Origin: Bacteroidota bacterium
GTDB lineage: Bacteria > Bacteroidota > Ignavibacteria > Kryptoniales > JAKASW01
Reading direction: 5' to 3'
DNA length: 15,838 bases
Assembly: GCA_021789755.1 (NCBI GenBank)
Contig: JAJYJD010000057.1
Coordinates: 1 to 15,838 of the forward strand
A model generated the notes under the pieces. The model searched no databases and had not been told where the DNA came from. It was given only the letters and a program-made list of their open reading frames with translations. A program made the position numbers and the translations under genes. Below are positions 1-8,460 of this stretch, in pieces. Positions within the stretch are counted from its first letter, which is position 1, and each line of letters opens with the position of its first letter.

Positions 1-225
1 TCCCCCGTGATAGTCGGGTAATGCTTTCTTGAAATCAACGACCTGGACGTTGACGGCCATTCTCTGCTGCACTTGTTGCAGTTCGAAAGATGTGTCCCGG
101 ATAATCCGGTCTGCAACTCTTTCAGCGATTCCGATTGCCGACCCGTTTCCGCTTTGTCCGAACAGGCAGGCTGCAAAGAACGGAATCATGAAGAGGCCAA
201 CCGCTATACACCTGGCCATCTTCAT
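1..225 (-). CDS. N-terminal fragment of an exported protein, possibly a GH88/GH105-like glycoside hydrolase (runs off the left edge)
   Basis: An open frame of 75 codons starts at ATG 225 and is still open at base 1, so the gene is cut by the window edge. Residues 1-24 look like a signal peptide: Lys and Arg near the start, a hydrophobic stretch (IAVGLFMIPFFAACLF), then a likely cleavage after FGQ. The mature part begins with an amphipathic stretch containing AERVADRIIRDTSFEL. This recalls the first helix of unsaturated uronyl hydrolase-type (GH88/GH105) alpha/alpha-barrel proteins, but the fragment is too short to decide. A second in-frame ATG lies two codons later (219), and neither has a strong ribosome-binding site. 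It follows the beta-helix gene by 68 bases on the same strand with no terminator between, so it is probably the last visible gene of the glucuronide operon. That the frame is coding is fairly secure; the family is a guess. Confidence 0.65.
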   Translation of the reverse strand, partial: MKMARCIAVGLFMIPFFAACLFGQSGNGSAIGIAERVADRIIRDTSFELQQVQQRMAVNVQVVDFKKALPDYHGG

Positions 226-293
226 CGATAGGCCGGAAGAGACTACAAAGCCCGGGAATTTTCTAGAGACTCGCTTCACATGATACCGGTTGT

Positions 294-2036
294 CTATTCA
301 TGAATTTTTATCGTGGATGCCCAGTAAGTTGCCTGCTGCTTGTTCATTCCGTATGGCAGCAGCCTGAATGAAATTGACGGGATCCCTGCCGACAGATCCG
401 TATTCCCGTCAATTATGATCGAGTAATTTTCATTCCCCACGGATACATTAGATACGTCGATCTCTTTATTATCAAGATACAAACTGACGTCTCCCTTCTT
501 TATCGTGCCGGGATCCATCGGCACCGAGAAATAGAGAATGAGCCGTTTGCCGTCGACATCATCTCTTACGATCCGCGGCTTCTCCTCGTATGTGAGTTCC
601 GTACCCGGCGGGACGATGAGTCTGAACGGCGGTCCTTCCACAAGTCTATTCCCTTCATATGCTCCGACATCGGGCCCTTTACCTGTAAACCTTTGAGTCC
701 AATCGAACTCCTTGAACTTCAATGGCGTTCCCGCGCCTCTTCCGGGACTGTCCTTGCGCAGCCTGAGATCATAATTCCCGCCATCGACATAGTCGACATC
801 GGCGATCCTGCCGTGACGCTCCTGGCGGTTGGTGGTTATGTTGTCGGGCCAGCCTTTATTGGAGACGTCGTAGTCGAATGCATCGGTCGAATCCCATTTA
901 CTGAGGACCCAGCCATTGTCACGCGAGAAATAGTAAGCGTTATTGAAATGTTTAACCTGTACAAAAGTACCGACCTCCGCCCTATAGGCGTTAGCCACTC
1001 CGTAAAAGCTGTTGTTAAATATGAAGAGGGGATAATCCAGATTGCGGGCTTCACCATAAATCTTGCCGAACCCCGCGCAGACGTTGACTGTCCATTCTTT
1101 GCTGTCCGTAGTCACGACATTCCCGTAATAGTAGATATCTCCTCCGTCGACATTATCGATTGACAGGGTCCGGTGAATGTTATGGCAGAAGTTGTGGTAT
1201 ATGTGGAGATTGAAGGTATAATATTCGGGTTCGAAGTCGTTGTCTCTGATCTGAGAGATGTGATTCCCATAAATTTCTATATTGGAATCGTAACCCTTGA
1301 TTCCCCGCCACCTGAGAGCATTGAACGCGTTCGTGATCTTGTTATTCCTGATTACAATCGACCCGCCTGTACCGTGAAAATCGATCAAGGAGCCGTTGAA
1401 ATACTTCATGGCTAAATGGTGCATCGAAAGCCAGGCCGGTTCTCCGGCGGAATCCTTTTCGACGCTCCACAAATAGTCTCCACCCTGATCCCAGTAACAA
1501 TTCTCAACCAGGAGATGATGCGTGCAGACACCGGTGGCGGAAATGACTCTTTTGCCTCCCCAAAACATGCATTTGTCAAAAGTGATATAAGAGGAATTCT
1601 CGATTTTAATGGGATAAGTCCAGCCGTTTTCGAATTTCATTCTGCCGATAACTATCCACCGGGATCCCTTGACGCTCATCCAATCGTCGTCGGCATTGCT
1701 CGAAGGTGCTCTGGCTCCGCCGTCTATAACCGGATAATCCTTTTCTTCCTGAGAATATCCCAGGATGCAGATCGGTTTCTCCGGATCGCCGGATCTGTCG
1801 TTGACGGCAATGACTCCGGAGTACCGACCCGGCAAAATAAAAATCGAGTCGCCGGGTTGGGCGATCTCTACAGCATGATTTATAGAACCGAACGCCTCTC
1901 CTATGCTCGTTCCTTCATTTGTCCATCTCCCTGAATTAGAGACATAATAGTTCTTCGGCGAGACAGTGCCAGTAAGAAACAGTATGAAAAGTGGTATCAA
2001 TCCGATGAACGGTTTTGATGCGGGCGAATTCTGCAT
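294..2036 (-). CDS. Exported right-handed parallel beta-helix protein, candidate polysaccharide lyase or hydrolase, no T9SS tag
   Basis: From ATG 2036 the protein is 580 residues. A hydrophobic segment (FIGLIPLFILFLTG) at about 10-23 acts as signal peptide. The next part reads YYVSNSG...AQPGDSIFILPGRYSG, the usual entry into a right-handed beta-helix of the pectate-lyase/PL6-like superfamily. Many short beta-helix turns follow, rich in Asn, His and aromatic residues (VIRNNKI, IEIYGNHI, FIFNNSFYG). Near residue 450 there is a DSPGRGAGTPL...GPDVGAYEG closing motif common in such proteins, then a C-terminal Ig-like beta-sandwich of about 90 residues. There is no T9SS sorting domain, so I infer a periplasmic location. 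The frame could extend to a TTG at 2090, but ATG 2036 has a purine-rich GGAAAGG about 7 bases upstream and places the signal peptide at the true N-terminus. It follows the symporter gene and probably trims uronic-acid oligosaccharides; the CAZy family cannot be named from sequence reading. Confidence 0.88.
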   Translation of the reverse strand: MQNSPASKPFIGLIPLFILFLTGTVSPKNYYVSNSGRWTNEGTSIGEAFGSINHAVEIAQPGDSIFILPGRYSGVIAVNDRSGDPEKPICILGYSQEEKDYPVIDGGARAPSSNADDDWMSVKGSRWIVIGRMKFENGWTYPIKIENSSYITFDKCMFWGGKRVISATGVCTHHLLVENCYWDQGGDYLWSVEKDSAGEPAWLSMHHLAMKYFNGSLIDFHGTGGSIVIRNNKITNAFNALRWRGIKGYDSNIEIYGNHISQIRDNDFEPEYYTFNLHIYHNFCHNIHRTLSIDNVDGGDIYYYGNVVTTDSKEWTVNVCAGFGKIYGEARNLDYPLFIFNNSFYGVANAYRAEVGTFVQVKHFNNAYYFSRDNGWVLSKWDSTDAFDYDVSNKGWPDNITTNRQERHGRIADVDYVDGGNYDLRLRKDSPGRGAGTPLKFKEFDWTQRFTGKGPDVGAYEGNRLVEGPPFRLIVPPGTELTYEEKPRIVRDDVDGKRLILYFSVPMDPGTIKKGDVSLYLDNKEIDVSNVSVGNENYSIIIDGNTDLSAGIPSISFRLLPYGMNKQQATYWASTIKIHE

Positions 2037-2078
2037 TAGCGGGCCTTTCCGGTCTTTTACCGATAAGTTGAAAATGCT

Positions 2079-2100
2079 TCCCGGAATCAATCCCGGGATT
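2079..2100. repeat. Nested inverted repeats between symporter and beta-helix genes
   Basis: A 6-bp inverted repeat (TCCCGG, 8-base loop, CCGGGA; 2079-2098) overlaps a perfect 12-bp palindrome AATCCCGGGATT (2089-2100). They lie in the 85-base gap after the symporter stop and before ATG 2036 of the next gene. No T-run follows on the minus strand, so it is not a classic terminator. It could be an RNA stem that modulates expression or stability, or simply chance. Confidence 0.35.
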
Positions 2101-2121
2101 TAAAGAGACTATCTTCTGTCG

Positions 2122-3822
2122 CTAACCGACACTTGCGGCAAGCAGACCAACCGCGAAGATACCCAAAACAAAAAGCAGGGCAATTCCGAAACCCACTATA
2201 TCGACACGGTAACGCTTGAAGGAGAACTTGTGGTGCAGAGAAAGAAAATCGACCAGGAGCAAGCTGTGTCCGTTTTCTTCAAGGGCCAAATCGTTCGTTC
2301 CGGCTTCGCGCTTCGATTCCCCTTCGAACTTTATTTCGATTCCTTTTTCTTTCAACCTGAATTCCTCCCCCACGGGCGTATGCAACAATGCATTGACAGT
2401 GTCCAGTTTCTCTTTCGGTTCAGACTTTGTGATCAGGCTGACGACTATCAATGCGATGAACCCGGCAGGAAGAAATACCGCGATTTGACCCGGGACGCTC
2501 AGCTGGAAGCCGAACGGAAGGTAAGGGCCGACGATCAGGTTGGTCAGGAACGCAACGATCACGCTCGCCCAGACTCCGTATCGATTTGTCCTCCTCCACA
2601 TGATTCCCATATAAAATGAAATCCCAAAATACGATGTCAGGAACATCTGGAGTATCAGACCCCTGACGATACTCGGTATTGTTAGTGCGACTATGACACC
2701 GCCGATTATGATGACAACTGAAGCCAGCCGGGCAACTTGCAATTCCTGGCCGTTGGTCAGATCGCGATTCATGTATTTCTTGAAGATGTTCCTGGTGAAC
2801 AGCGCGGAGCCTGAAACCATGTAGTTGTGACAAACGGGTAAAACTGCGGCTGTCATCGCGGCTACCATAAGTCCGATCACTCCGACCGGCAATAGGTTCT
2901 TCACAGCCACGCCGAATGCAAGCTCTCTATTGTGCTCGGATAATCCCGGAAACAAAGCGGCCGCGAACACCCCGACGAACGCCCAGGCAAGAGTCGCTAT
3001 CCTTTTCGTAAAGGTGCCGTAAGTCCATCCCATTCTGCAACTCTTTTCGGTCTTACCGGAGCCTGCCACTGCCATATGGTGAGGCTGAGCAACGATGCCG
3101 ATCAAGCCGTTGATTACGATCATTACTATGAAAAAAAGTGTCACCTCGCGCGGCGCGACGAAACTAAACATGTACTCCGGGAGTTTTGCTTTGATTGCTT
3201 GAATGCCGCCTCCTTGCACGAGTGCAAATGGTATAAGCAGAAATGACAGGAGAAGGATGAAGACTCCCTGCAACAGATTCAGAGACAGCGCCGACGCCAA
3301 ACCTCCAAGGACACTATAGGCGAGAAAGAACACGACGATAAATGCAATTATAAATTCCGTAGAAATCTGGCCGCCGGTTATCGCACTGATCGCCAATCCA
3401 GTGCCTTTGAGAATGAGACCGAGATCCATTGCAAAATAGAGCATTGCCATGACGACATAGGCCACCGACAATTTCGATCCGAATCTTTCATCGTAGTAAT
3501 CGGCGGTCGTCACGTATCTCATTCTCCGGTAAATAGGAGTGAGAAGCCAGAAGAAGGGAGTAATAAAAAGGTAAACCCACTGATACCAGATTCCGGCGAG
3601 GCCGATCTTGTAAGTAGCGCCCGCTACGGCAATCGCCTGATCGGTATGCGTGCCGGCACCGAGCGCGTTTGCAATCATCGTGATTTTGTTTCCCCTGCGG
3701 CCCGCCATGAAATAATCGCCGCTCGTCCTGACCCTGCGTTTTGCCCACCAGCCAAGGACAACGATCAGCAACACGTAAGCGGCGATCACCAGCCAATCTT
3801 GAATTGCCAACCCCAGGTACAC
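2122..3822 (-). CDS. Sodium:solute symporter (SSS family), probable glucuronide or uronate uptake
   Basis: A 566-residue inner-membrane protein with many hydrophobic spans. It shows SSS-family hallmarks: YFMAGRRG after the first span (residues 37-44), then ALGAGTHTDQAIAVAGATY (53-71) and IGLAGIWYQW (73-82), followed by TADYYDERFG (106-114). A charged, probably cytoplasmic loop of about 70 residues (466-540) precedes a last membrane span. The family couples substrate import to the sodium gradient. The start is a GTG at 3822 with a good AGGTGA ribosome-binding site 6 bases upstream; no ATG fits better. It lies 40 bases after the beta-glucuronidase stop with no terminator, so co-transcription is likely, which suggests that it brings the glucuronidase substrate into the cytoplasm. 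The substrate is inferred from context; SSS proteins carry many sugars, acids and vitamins. Confidence 0.93.
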   Translation of the reverse strand: MYLGLAIQDWLVIAAYVLLIVVLGWWAKRRVRTSGDYFMAGRRGNKITMIANALGAGTHTDQAIAVAGATYKIGLAGIWYQWVYLFITPFFWLLTPIYRRMRYVTTADYYDERFGSKLSVAYVVMAMLYFAMDLGLILKGTGLAISAITGGQISTEFIIAFIVVFFLAYSVLGGLASALSLNLLQGVFILLLSFLLIPFALVQGGGIQAIKAKLPEYMFSFVAPREVTLFFIVMIVINGLIGIVAQPHHMAVAGSGKTEKSCRMGWTYGTFTKRIATLAWAFVGVFAAALFPGLSEHNRELAFGVAVKNLLPVGVIGLMVAAMTAAVLPVCHNYMVSGSALFTRNIFKKYMNRDLTNGQELQVARLASVVIIIGGVIVALTIPSIVRGLILQMFLTSYFGISFYMGIMWRRTNRYGVWASVIVAFLTNLIVGPYLPFGFQLSVPGQIAVFLPAGFIALIVVSLITKSEPKEKLDTVNALLHTPVGEEFRLKEKGIEIKFEGESKREAGTNDLALEENGHSLLLVDFLSLHHKFSFKRYRVDIVGFGIALLFVLGIFAVGLLAASVG

Positions 3823-3862
3823 GTCAAATCACCTGCAATCCTGACTGAGGATACTCACGCTT

Positions 3863-5650
3863 TCAGGTTTCCTTCCTTTGCGCGCCCCAGATTTCCCTCA
3901 GCTTAAAGGCAGCGAGCTTTGGTTCCCGCGACCTGGTGAATACCCCTTTCAAGTTCAGTATCACCCTTCGGAAATGCTGCGGCGTCCGAAAATCGGCGAA
4001 GTTCCAGACCATCTCTCCGATTGTATAAGGCTTCGATTCAATGCATCGAACATAGTCCTCGATCAGCTCTGACTGATATTCCTCAGTGAACATCTGAAGA
4101 GAGTTGGAATGAGAACCGCTGAGGCTGTCGGCACCGAATTCCGTTACCAGGACCGGCTTCTTATATTTATTGTGCAACTCGTCCATTTCCCTGCCGAGCC
4201 TCTCGATCGCCAGCTGTAAATTCCCGGGATATTCATACCATCCGTAATACCTGTTGATTGAGAGGATATCTGAAAACTCAAAGACCGGGTCATCAAGACC
4301 GGCTCTAGTGCAGTTCGGGACTGTTATCGGCCTGGAACTATCAAGGCTTCTCGTATAATCAAAAATCTCCTCCCAGTATTTCTTCCCGCTCCCGTCATAA
4401 TATCCGTCATATCCCGTTATGTTTGGTTCGTTCCCGATTGACCAGATTATCACGCTCGGGTGGTTATAATCTCTCTGTACCATCCTCGAAACAAACTGTT
4501 TGTGGTTCTGCATCATCTTTGGACCCACATGCCGCAAATCAAGGCTGATAGCCGGCGCTTCCGAGATGACAAGAATTCCCAGTCTGTCCGCCTGCAAAAG
4601 GACCTCTTCCGCATAAGGATAATGAGAGGTCCGGAAGGAGTTGGAATTGATCCATTTCATCAACTGAAAGTCCTTTACCACCAAAGGAAGAAACAAACCC
4701 CTTCCGGCCACGATGAAATCCTCGTGCTTCCCGAATCCTTTCAGGAATATCTCGTGTCCGTTGAGAAGCAGCTTATCACCTTCAATCCTGATTTCCCGGA
4801 TTCCGATTCTCAAAGTGTACTCGTCTATAACATCCGCGCCTCTTCGCAAGAATGCCCTGAGCAAATAAAGGTAAGGATCGCTGTTCGACCAGAACCTGCA
4901 ACTATCCACGACCAGGTCCAGCCGGGTCTTCTTCCCGTCAGTGACGGATTGAGAGACGACCTTCCCTTCCTGATCGACAAGTTCAACCCGGATTGAATCG
5001 AAGCCATCACCATTGATCTCAGCCGCAACCTCGACCTTTCCCCGGGCCTTTCCGAGGATCTTCGTATCCACTCTCAGGTTGCTGAAGCAGCTTGACGGCG
5101 TCGAGTAAACGATCACAGGACGATGTATGCCGCCGAAAGGAGAGAAGTCGAACCGGGCCGGCGGGTTGGTTTCCTCTCTCATCCTGTTTTCATTCTCGTA
5201 GTGTTCGGTCGTGATTCCCTGTGGTACAGAATCGTCATTCAATTCATTGCTGACGCCCACTACGATGAGGTTTTCTTCGCCACACCTGGCAAACTCCGTT
5301 ATGTCGTAGTCGTTCGGCAGGAAACCGAATTCACATTTGCCGACGAAAGAACCGTTGACCCAGATTCTGGAGGAAAAATCGGCGGATCCGATTCGCAGCC
5401 AGACACGTTTCCCGGAGAAGTGCGCCGGAAGAAAGATTTTTTGGGAGTACCAAGCCAGGCCGACGTAGTGCAGCAGCCCCAACTCTTCAAGCTGTTCGTT
5501 CCAACTCCCCGGTACAGCAATTTCGACATCGCTGTCGAAGTCGTTGAACCACCCGCTCTTCTCGCCTGCCTTTTCGGGATCGGCTCTGAACTTCCAGAGT
5601 GGATTGACCTCCTGCATGTCCCGGAAGGTATTACGAATAGGATAAAGCAT
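3863..5650 (-). CDS. uidA: Beta-glucuronidase (GH2, UidA-like), cytoplasmic
   Basis: A 595-residue GH2 enzyme that I can align by memory almost end to end with E. coli UidA (603 residues), starting from the same N-terminal residues (MLYPIRN, DMQEVNPLWKF). The domain order is sugar-binding jelly roll (about 10-185), Ig-like sandwich (186-285) and TIM barrel (290-595). The acid/base Glu is E408 in IGNEPN and the nucleophile is E504 in VTEFGAD. The barrel also has RTSHYPYAEE (340-349), NRYYGWY (466-472) and GEMVWNFADF (545-554). N566-x-K568 (NLK) matches the NxK motif that binds the substrate carboxylate and separates glucuronidases from GH2 beta-galactosidases. No signal peptide is seen, so the enzyme should be cytoplasmic and release D-glucuronate from imported beta-glucuronides. 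It lies 40 bases after the regulator. The ATG at 5650 lacks a clear ribosome-binding site; homology supports the choice. Confidence 0.96.
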   Translation of the reverse strand: MLYPIRNTFRDMQEVNPLWKFRADPEKAGEKSGWFNDFDSDVEIAVPGSWNEQLEELGLLHYVGLAWYSQKIFLPAHFSGKRVWLRIGSADFSSRIWVNGSFVGKCEFGFLPNDYDITEFARCGEENLIVVGVSNELNDDSVPQGITTEHYENENRMREETNPPARFDFSPFGGIHRPVIVYSTPSSCFSNLRVDTKILGKARGKVEVAAEINGDGFDSIRVELVDQEGKVVSQSVTDGKKTRLDLVVDSCRFWSNSDPYLYLLRAFLRRGADVIDEYTLRIGIREIRIEGDKLLLNGHEIFLKGFGKHEDFIVAGRGLFLPLVVKDFQLMKWINSNSFRTSHYPYAEEVLLQADRLGILVISEAPAISLDLRHVGPKMMQNHKQFVSRMVQRDYNHPSVIIWSIGNEPNITGYDGYYDGSGKKYWEEIFDYTRSLDSSRPITVPNCTRAGLDDPVFEFSDILSINRYYGWYEYPGNLQLAIERLGREMDELHNKYKKPVLVTEFGADSLSGSHSNSLQMFTEEYQSELIEDYVRCIESKPYTIGEMVWNFADFRTPQHFRRVILNLKGVFTRSREPKLAAFKLREIWGAQRKET

Positions 5651-5690
5651 TATTTTGCCCGGATGAATGAAACTGCATTTTGAGTGGTAT

Positions 5691-6854
5691 TTATGGTATC
5701 ACCTCTTCGTGGGCTGCTGAACCCGCGGTAGATGCTCTTTTGGACGCGCCGCACGACTCCCTGATCACAAGAGCGGGATTCAGCATCGTCCTGTTTCCCA
5801 CATCGGTACCGTCGATCCTCTTTTGAATGACATCGACGGACATCCTTCCTATCTTCTGGGCGGGTTGGTGAACCGTAGTCAACGGTATGTTGGCATAGGC
5901 GGCCATCGTGATGTCATCAAACCCCACGATACCGACATCATCCGGAATGGAGACGCCCTCCTCGAGGAGTGCCTTCTCAAGACCCAACGCGACCAGGTCG
6001 GTATAGACAAAAAGCGCCGACGGTTTATGCTCGATCGACTTCCACTTCTTCCCGAAATCATAGCCGAGCTTGAACCTGTCCGCGACCGAGTTCGGGTGCT
6101 CCTCGTCCAGATAGAAAATGAATTTCGCATCATATGGGACATCATATTCCGTAAGCGCCCTGTAATAACCGTTCTTTCTGATCTCGCTCAGAATATTTCC
6201 CTTACCTGCATGCAGGTAGCCGATCGACCGATAGCCCAATTTTATGAGGTGCTGTGCAGCAAGGTATCCGCCCAGCTCCTGGTTGCTTCCAACGTACCAG
6301 TATTCAGGGTCATGGATATAGGACACCATCACATACGGGAATCCTTCTTCATGAAGCTTTCGTAAGTATTCCGTCGCTTTGTACTCGAGTGAAAGCGAGG
6401 CTATGACCAAACCGTCAACACCAAGATTTCTGAAGTGGTCGATCTGACTTTCTTCCTTTTCGATTTTGTTCGAAGAGTTTGAAATCAACACATTGTATCC
6501 GAGCTCATACGCTCTTTCTTCAATCCCATGCACCACCATCGAGAAATAAGGATGATTGAGATCCTGTAGAACCAGCCCGATCGACTTGTGCTTCGACAGG
6601 TCGAGCTTCTCCTTTACCGGCTCTGCGACATATAGGCCTTTTCCGACCCGGCTGAAGATGATACCCTGATTGATGAGATTTGAGACGGCTCTCTTCACCG
6701 TGATCAGGCTGACGGCGTAGCGCTTGCTCAGTTCGTTGTAAGAGCCGATCTGATCGCCGGGTTTGAGTGTCCCGTCCTCTATCTTCTTTCTTATGTCTTT
6801 TTCGATCTGAGTATAAAGAGGACTTGGGTCGGACATTTTAATCACTCTCTTCAT
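5691..6854 (-). CDS. GntR/LacI chimeric transcriptional regulator (AraR-type architecture)
   Basis: A 387-residue regulator. Residues 11-78 form a GntR-type winged helix-turn-helix: SPLYTQIEKDIRKKI, GTLKPGDQIGSYNELSKRYAVS, TVKRAVSNLINQGII and the wing GKGLYV. From about residue 88 to 365 there is a LacI/GalR-type periplasmic-binding-protein fold (SIGLVLQDLNHPYFSMVVHGIEE, GVDGLVIAS, HLIKLGYRSIGYLHAG, DDVGIVGFDD, PLTTVHQP). The pairing of a GntR head with a LacI-type sugar sensor is known from AraR of Bacillus and from many carbohydrate regulators. I infer that it responds to a sugar released from the target glycan and controls this operon. ATG 6854 has GGTGA 7 bases upstream; an in-frame ATG at 6836 is also possible. 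The last ~20 residues (after RESCGASKRA) are a low-complexity Ala/Ser tail. It sits 44 bases after the T9SS beta-helix gene, with little room for a promoter of its own. Confidence 0.93.
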   Translation of the reverse strand: MKRVIKMSDPSPLYTQIEKDIRKKIEDGTLKPGDQIGSYNELSKRYAVSLITVKRAVSNLINQGIIFSRVGKGLYVAEPVKEKLDLSKHKSIGLVLQDLNHPYFSMVVHGIEERAYELGYNVLISNSSNKIEKEESQIDHFRNLGVDGLVIASLSLEYKATEYLRKLHEEGFPYVMVSYIHDPEYWYVGSNQELGGYLAAQHLIKLGYRSIGYLHAGKGNILSEIRKNGYYRALTEYDVPYDAKFIFYLDEEHPNSVADRFKLGYDFGKKWKSIEHKPSALFVYTDLVALGLEKALLEEGVSIPDDVGIVGFDDITMAAYANIPLTTVHQPAQKIGRMSVDVIQKRIDGTDVGNRTMLNPALVIRESCGASKRASTAGSAAHEEVIP

Positions 6855-6898
6855 AAGTAGGTCACCGTATTATTTATTTGATGTCGGGCGGTCATAAA

Positions 6899-8446
6899 TC
6901 ATTTCAACAAAATCATCTTCCTCGCGGTGCTCATGTTTCCCACATCCAATTTGTAGAAGTACACTCCGCTTGCCGCGGGTTGTTGAAAACGATCGATCCC
7001 GTTCCAGACCACGGCGTGTGTGCCGGCAGACTGGTAACCGTCGACCAGTGTTTTCACGTTTTGCCCGAGGATATTGAAAATGGTAAGCCGCACTCTGCCC
7101 GGTTTGGGAAGCGCATACTCGATCGTTGTTGAGGGATTGAAGGGATTCGGATAATTCTGTATCAAAGTGAAATTCTTAGGTGGATACGCTCGTGGCTCAT
7201 TCTTTACAGCGAGGCTCATCCCGAACCATGTCAGGGCACCGACCGGCTCACCGCTGACACCGAGTGTGTAGGCGGGCGAATCGGTGTTATACTCGAAGTC
7301 GACCAATTGGACGCTGTCCACCTGTTCTATGGGATTGACCATTTCAGTAGGATTCGGATTTGCCCAGTACCATCTCGCAATCGAATCGATCTTCACCAGG
7401 TACTGATCGACCGTTATGTCGTCCGGTGCCATGTTAAATTTCACCGGGGCCGAGATATTTGTCCCACTGGTCCCGTTCCGATTTATGAAATATGCCAGCG
7501 TATCGTCGAACCAGGGATCGAACGAGACCGAGTCGGGCCATGCGCTGCGCAGGAGGGCGGTATCAGCGTAGAAACAGTTATTACGGATGAGGGCGGAGTC
7601 CGCTCCATACGCCACTGTAAGGAGCTGATTGCCAGTCGAAGAAGTGTCCCGTCCCACAAAACCGCAATTGACAACCAGATTGTTCTGGAATACGATGGTG
7701 CCGGCCTGGTTGAAATTGAATAGCGGCCCCGAATATTCGTCGAACGTATTATGATCGATGAAAGCATATTTTAGGGATCCGGTTGCGCCGCGGTAGACCT
7801 GCGTAACCCCCCGAAAGATCGAGCAGTTTTGAATTATCAACGTGTCCATGGAAATGTCGCGGTTGTCCACAACACGGCCATTCGACGGGTAGTAATTGTT
7901 CATGTTGCTGATCGTGGAGTTGGTGAGCACGACTTTTGACAACCCGTTGTTAACTCTAACGGTGGATTGCCACGCAAGGTTGACCTCGCATGAGTCGAAC
8001 CATACGGTTATCCCATCCGCCGACAATTCAGTTATCCGCTGGTCGACCAGCCCGGAGGCAGAGAGTCCTGTGAGAAACACTCCTCTCACCGTGAGATTCT
8101 GAGTCGCTACGAACAGCTTGTTGACGTCCACCCCGCCCGTCTGCAGGCCGCCGATGATCTTCGGCAACGGCCCGCTGCCGGACGACATTATCTGGAGCGG
8201 GACATTTCCCCAGCTTCGGATGATTCTGGACAGGTAATAGCCCGATCCACTCCCGCGCTGCAAAACATACCAGGTGGTATTAGGATTCGCGATCCGGTTG
8301 AGGCTGTCGGAACTTAAGGCATCATTCAGCGTGCCTGCCCCCGGACTGACGTAAACATAGCGCTGAGCGAAAGTTGCCGAAGCAACCATGAGTACAAAAG
8401 CGATCGCGGCCAAACCGGCACTGAACCGGCGATTACTATTTTTCAT
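6899..8446 (-). CDS. T9SS-exported beta-helix surface protein, candidate glycan-binding or lyase partner of the TonB receptor
   Basis: A 515-residue exported protein. The signal peptide is residues 1-28 (basic start, LAAIAFVLMVASA, then TFAQ). Residues about 29-400 look like a parallel beta-helix, with repeated short strands and Asn turns (LTVRGVFLTG, KVVLTNSTIS, TLIIQNCSIF, IVFQNNLVV, ALIRNNCFY). The stretch SPAYTLGVSGEPVGALTWFG (390-409) is a closing motif I associate with beta-helix proteins found next to SusC-like receptors. Residues 427-515 are a type A T9SS sorting domain (YPNPFNPST at 432-440, FNILGQNVKTL, ASGVYFYKL, final KMILLK), which sends the protein to the cell surface. ATG 8446 has a near-perfect AAGGAGG 5 bases upstream. 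It follows the receptor gene by 42 bases with no terminator. Whether it binds or cleaves glycan is not visible. Confidence 0.92.
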   Translation of the reverse strand: MKNSNRRFSAGLAAIAFVLMVASATFAQRYVYVSPGAGTLNDALSSDSLNRIANPNTTWYVLQRGSGSGYYLSRIIRSWGNVPLQIMSSGSGPLPKIIGGLQTGGVDVNKLFVATQNLTVRGVFLTGLSASGLVDQRITELSADGITVWFDSCEVNLAWQSTVRVNNGLSKVVLTNSTISNMNNYYPSNGRVVDNRDISMDTLIIQNCSIFRGVTQVYRGATGSLKYAFIDHNTFDEYSGPLFNFNQAGTIVFQNNLVVNCGFVGRDTSSTGNQLLTVAYGADSALIRNNCFYADTALLRSAWPDSVSFDPWFDDTLAYFINRNGTSGTNISAPVKFNMAPDDITVDQYLVKIDSIARWYWANPNPTEMVNPIEQVDSVQLVDFEYNTDSPAYTLGVSGEPVGALTWFGMSLAVKNEPRAYPPKNFTLIQNYPNPFNPSTTIEYALPKPGRVRLTIFNILGQNVKTLVDGYQSAGTHAVVWNGIDRFQQPAASGVYFYKLDVGNMSTARKMILLK

Positions 8447-8460
8447 TTCAGCCTCCTTCG

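Noticed and set aside
693..1934. Open frames on the plus strand opposite the exported beta-helix gene
   Set aside because: They lack ribosome-binding sites and recognisable motifs and lie opposite a minus-strand gene with a signal peptide and a clear fold.
2037..2090. TTG start for the exported beta-helix protein
   Set aside because: It would put 18 polar residues in front of the signal peptide; the ATG at 2036 has a purine-rich site upstream.
5651..5690. Separate promoter for the beta-glucuronidase in the 40-base gap after the regulator
   Set aside because: No convincing -35/-10 pair or TAnnTTTG box was seen in this gap.
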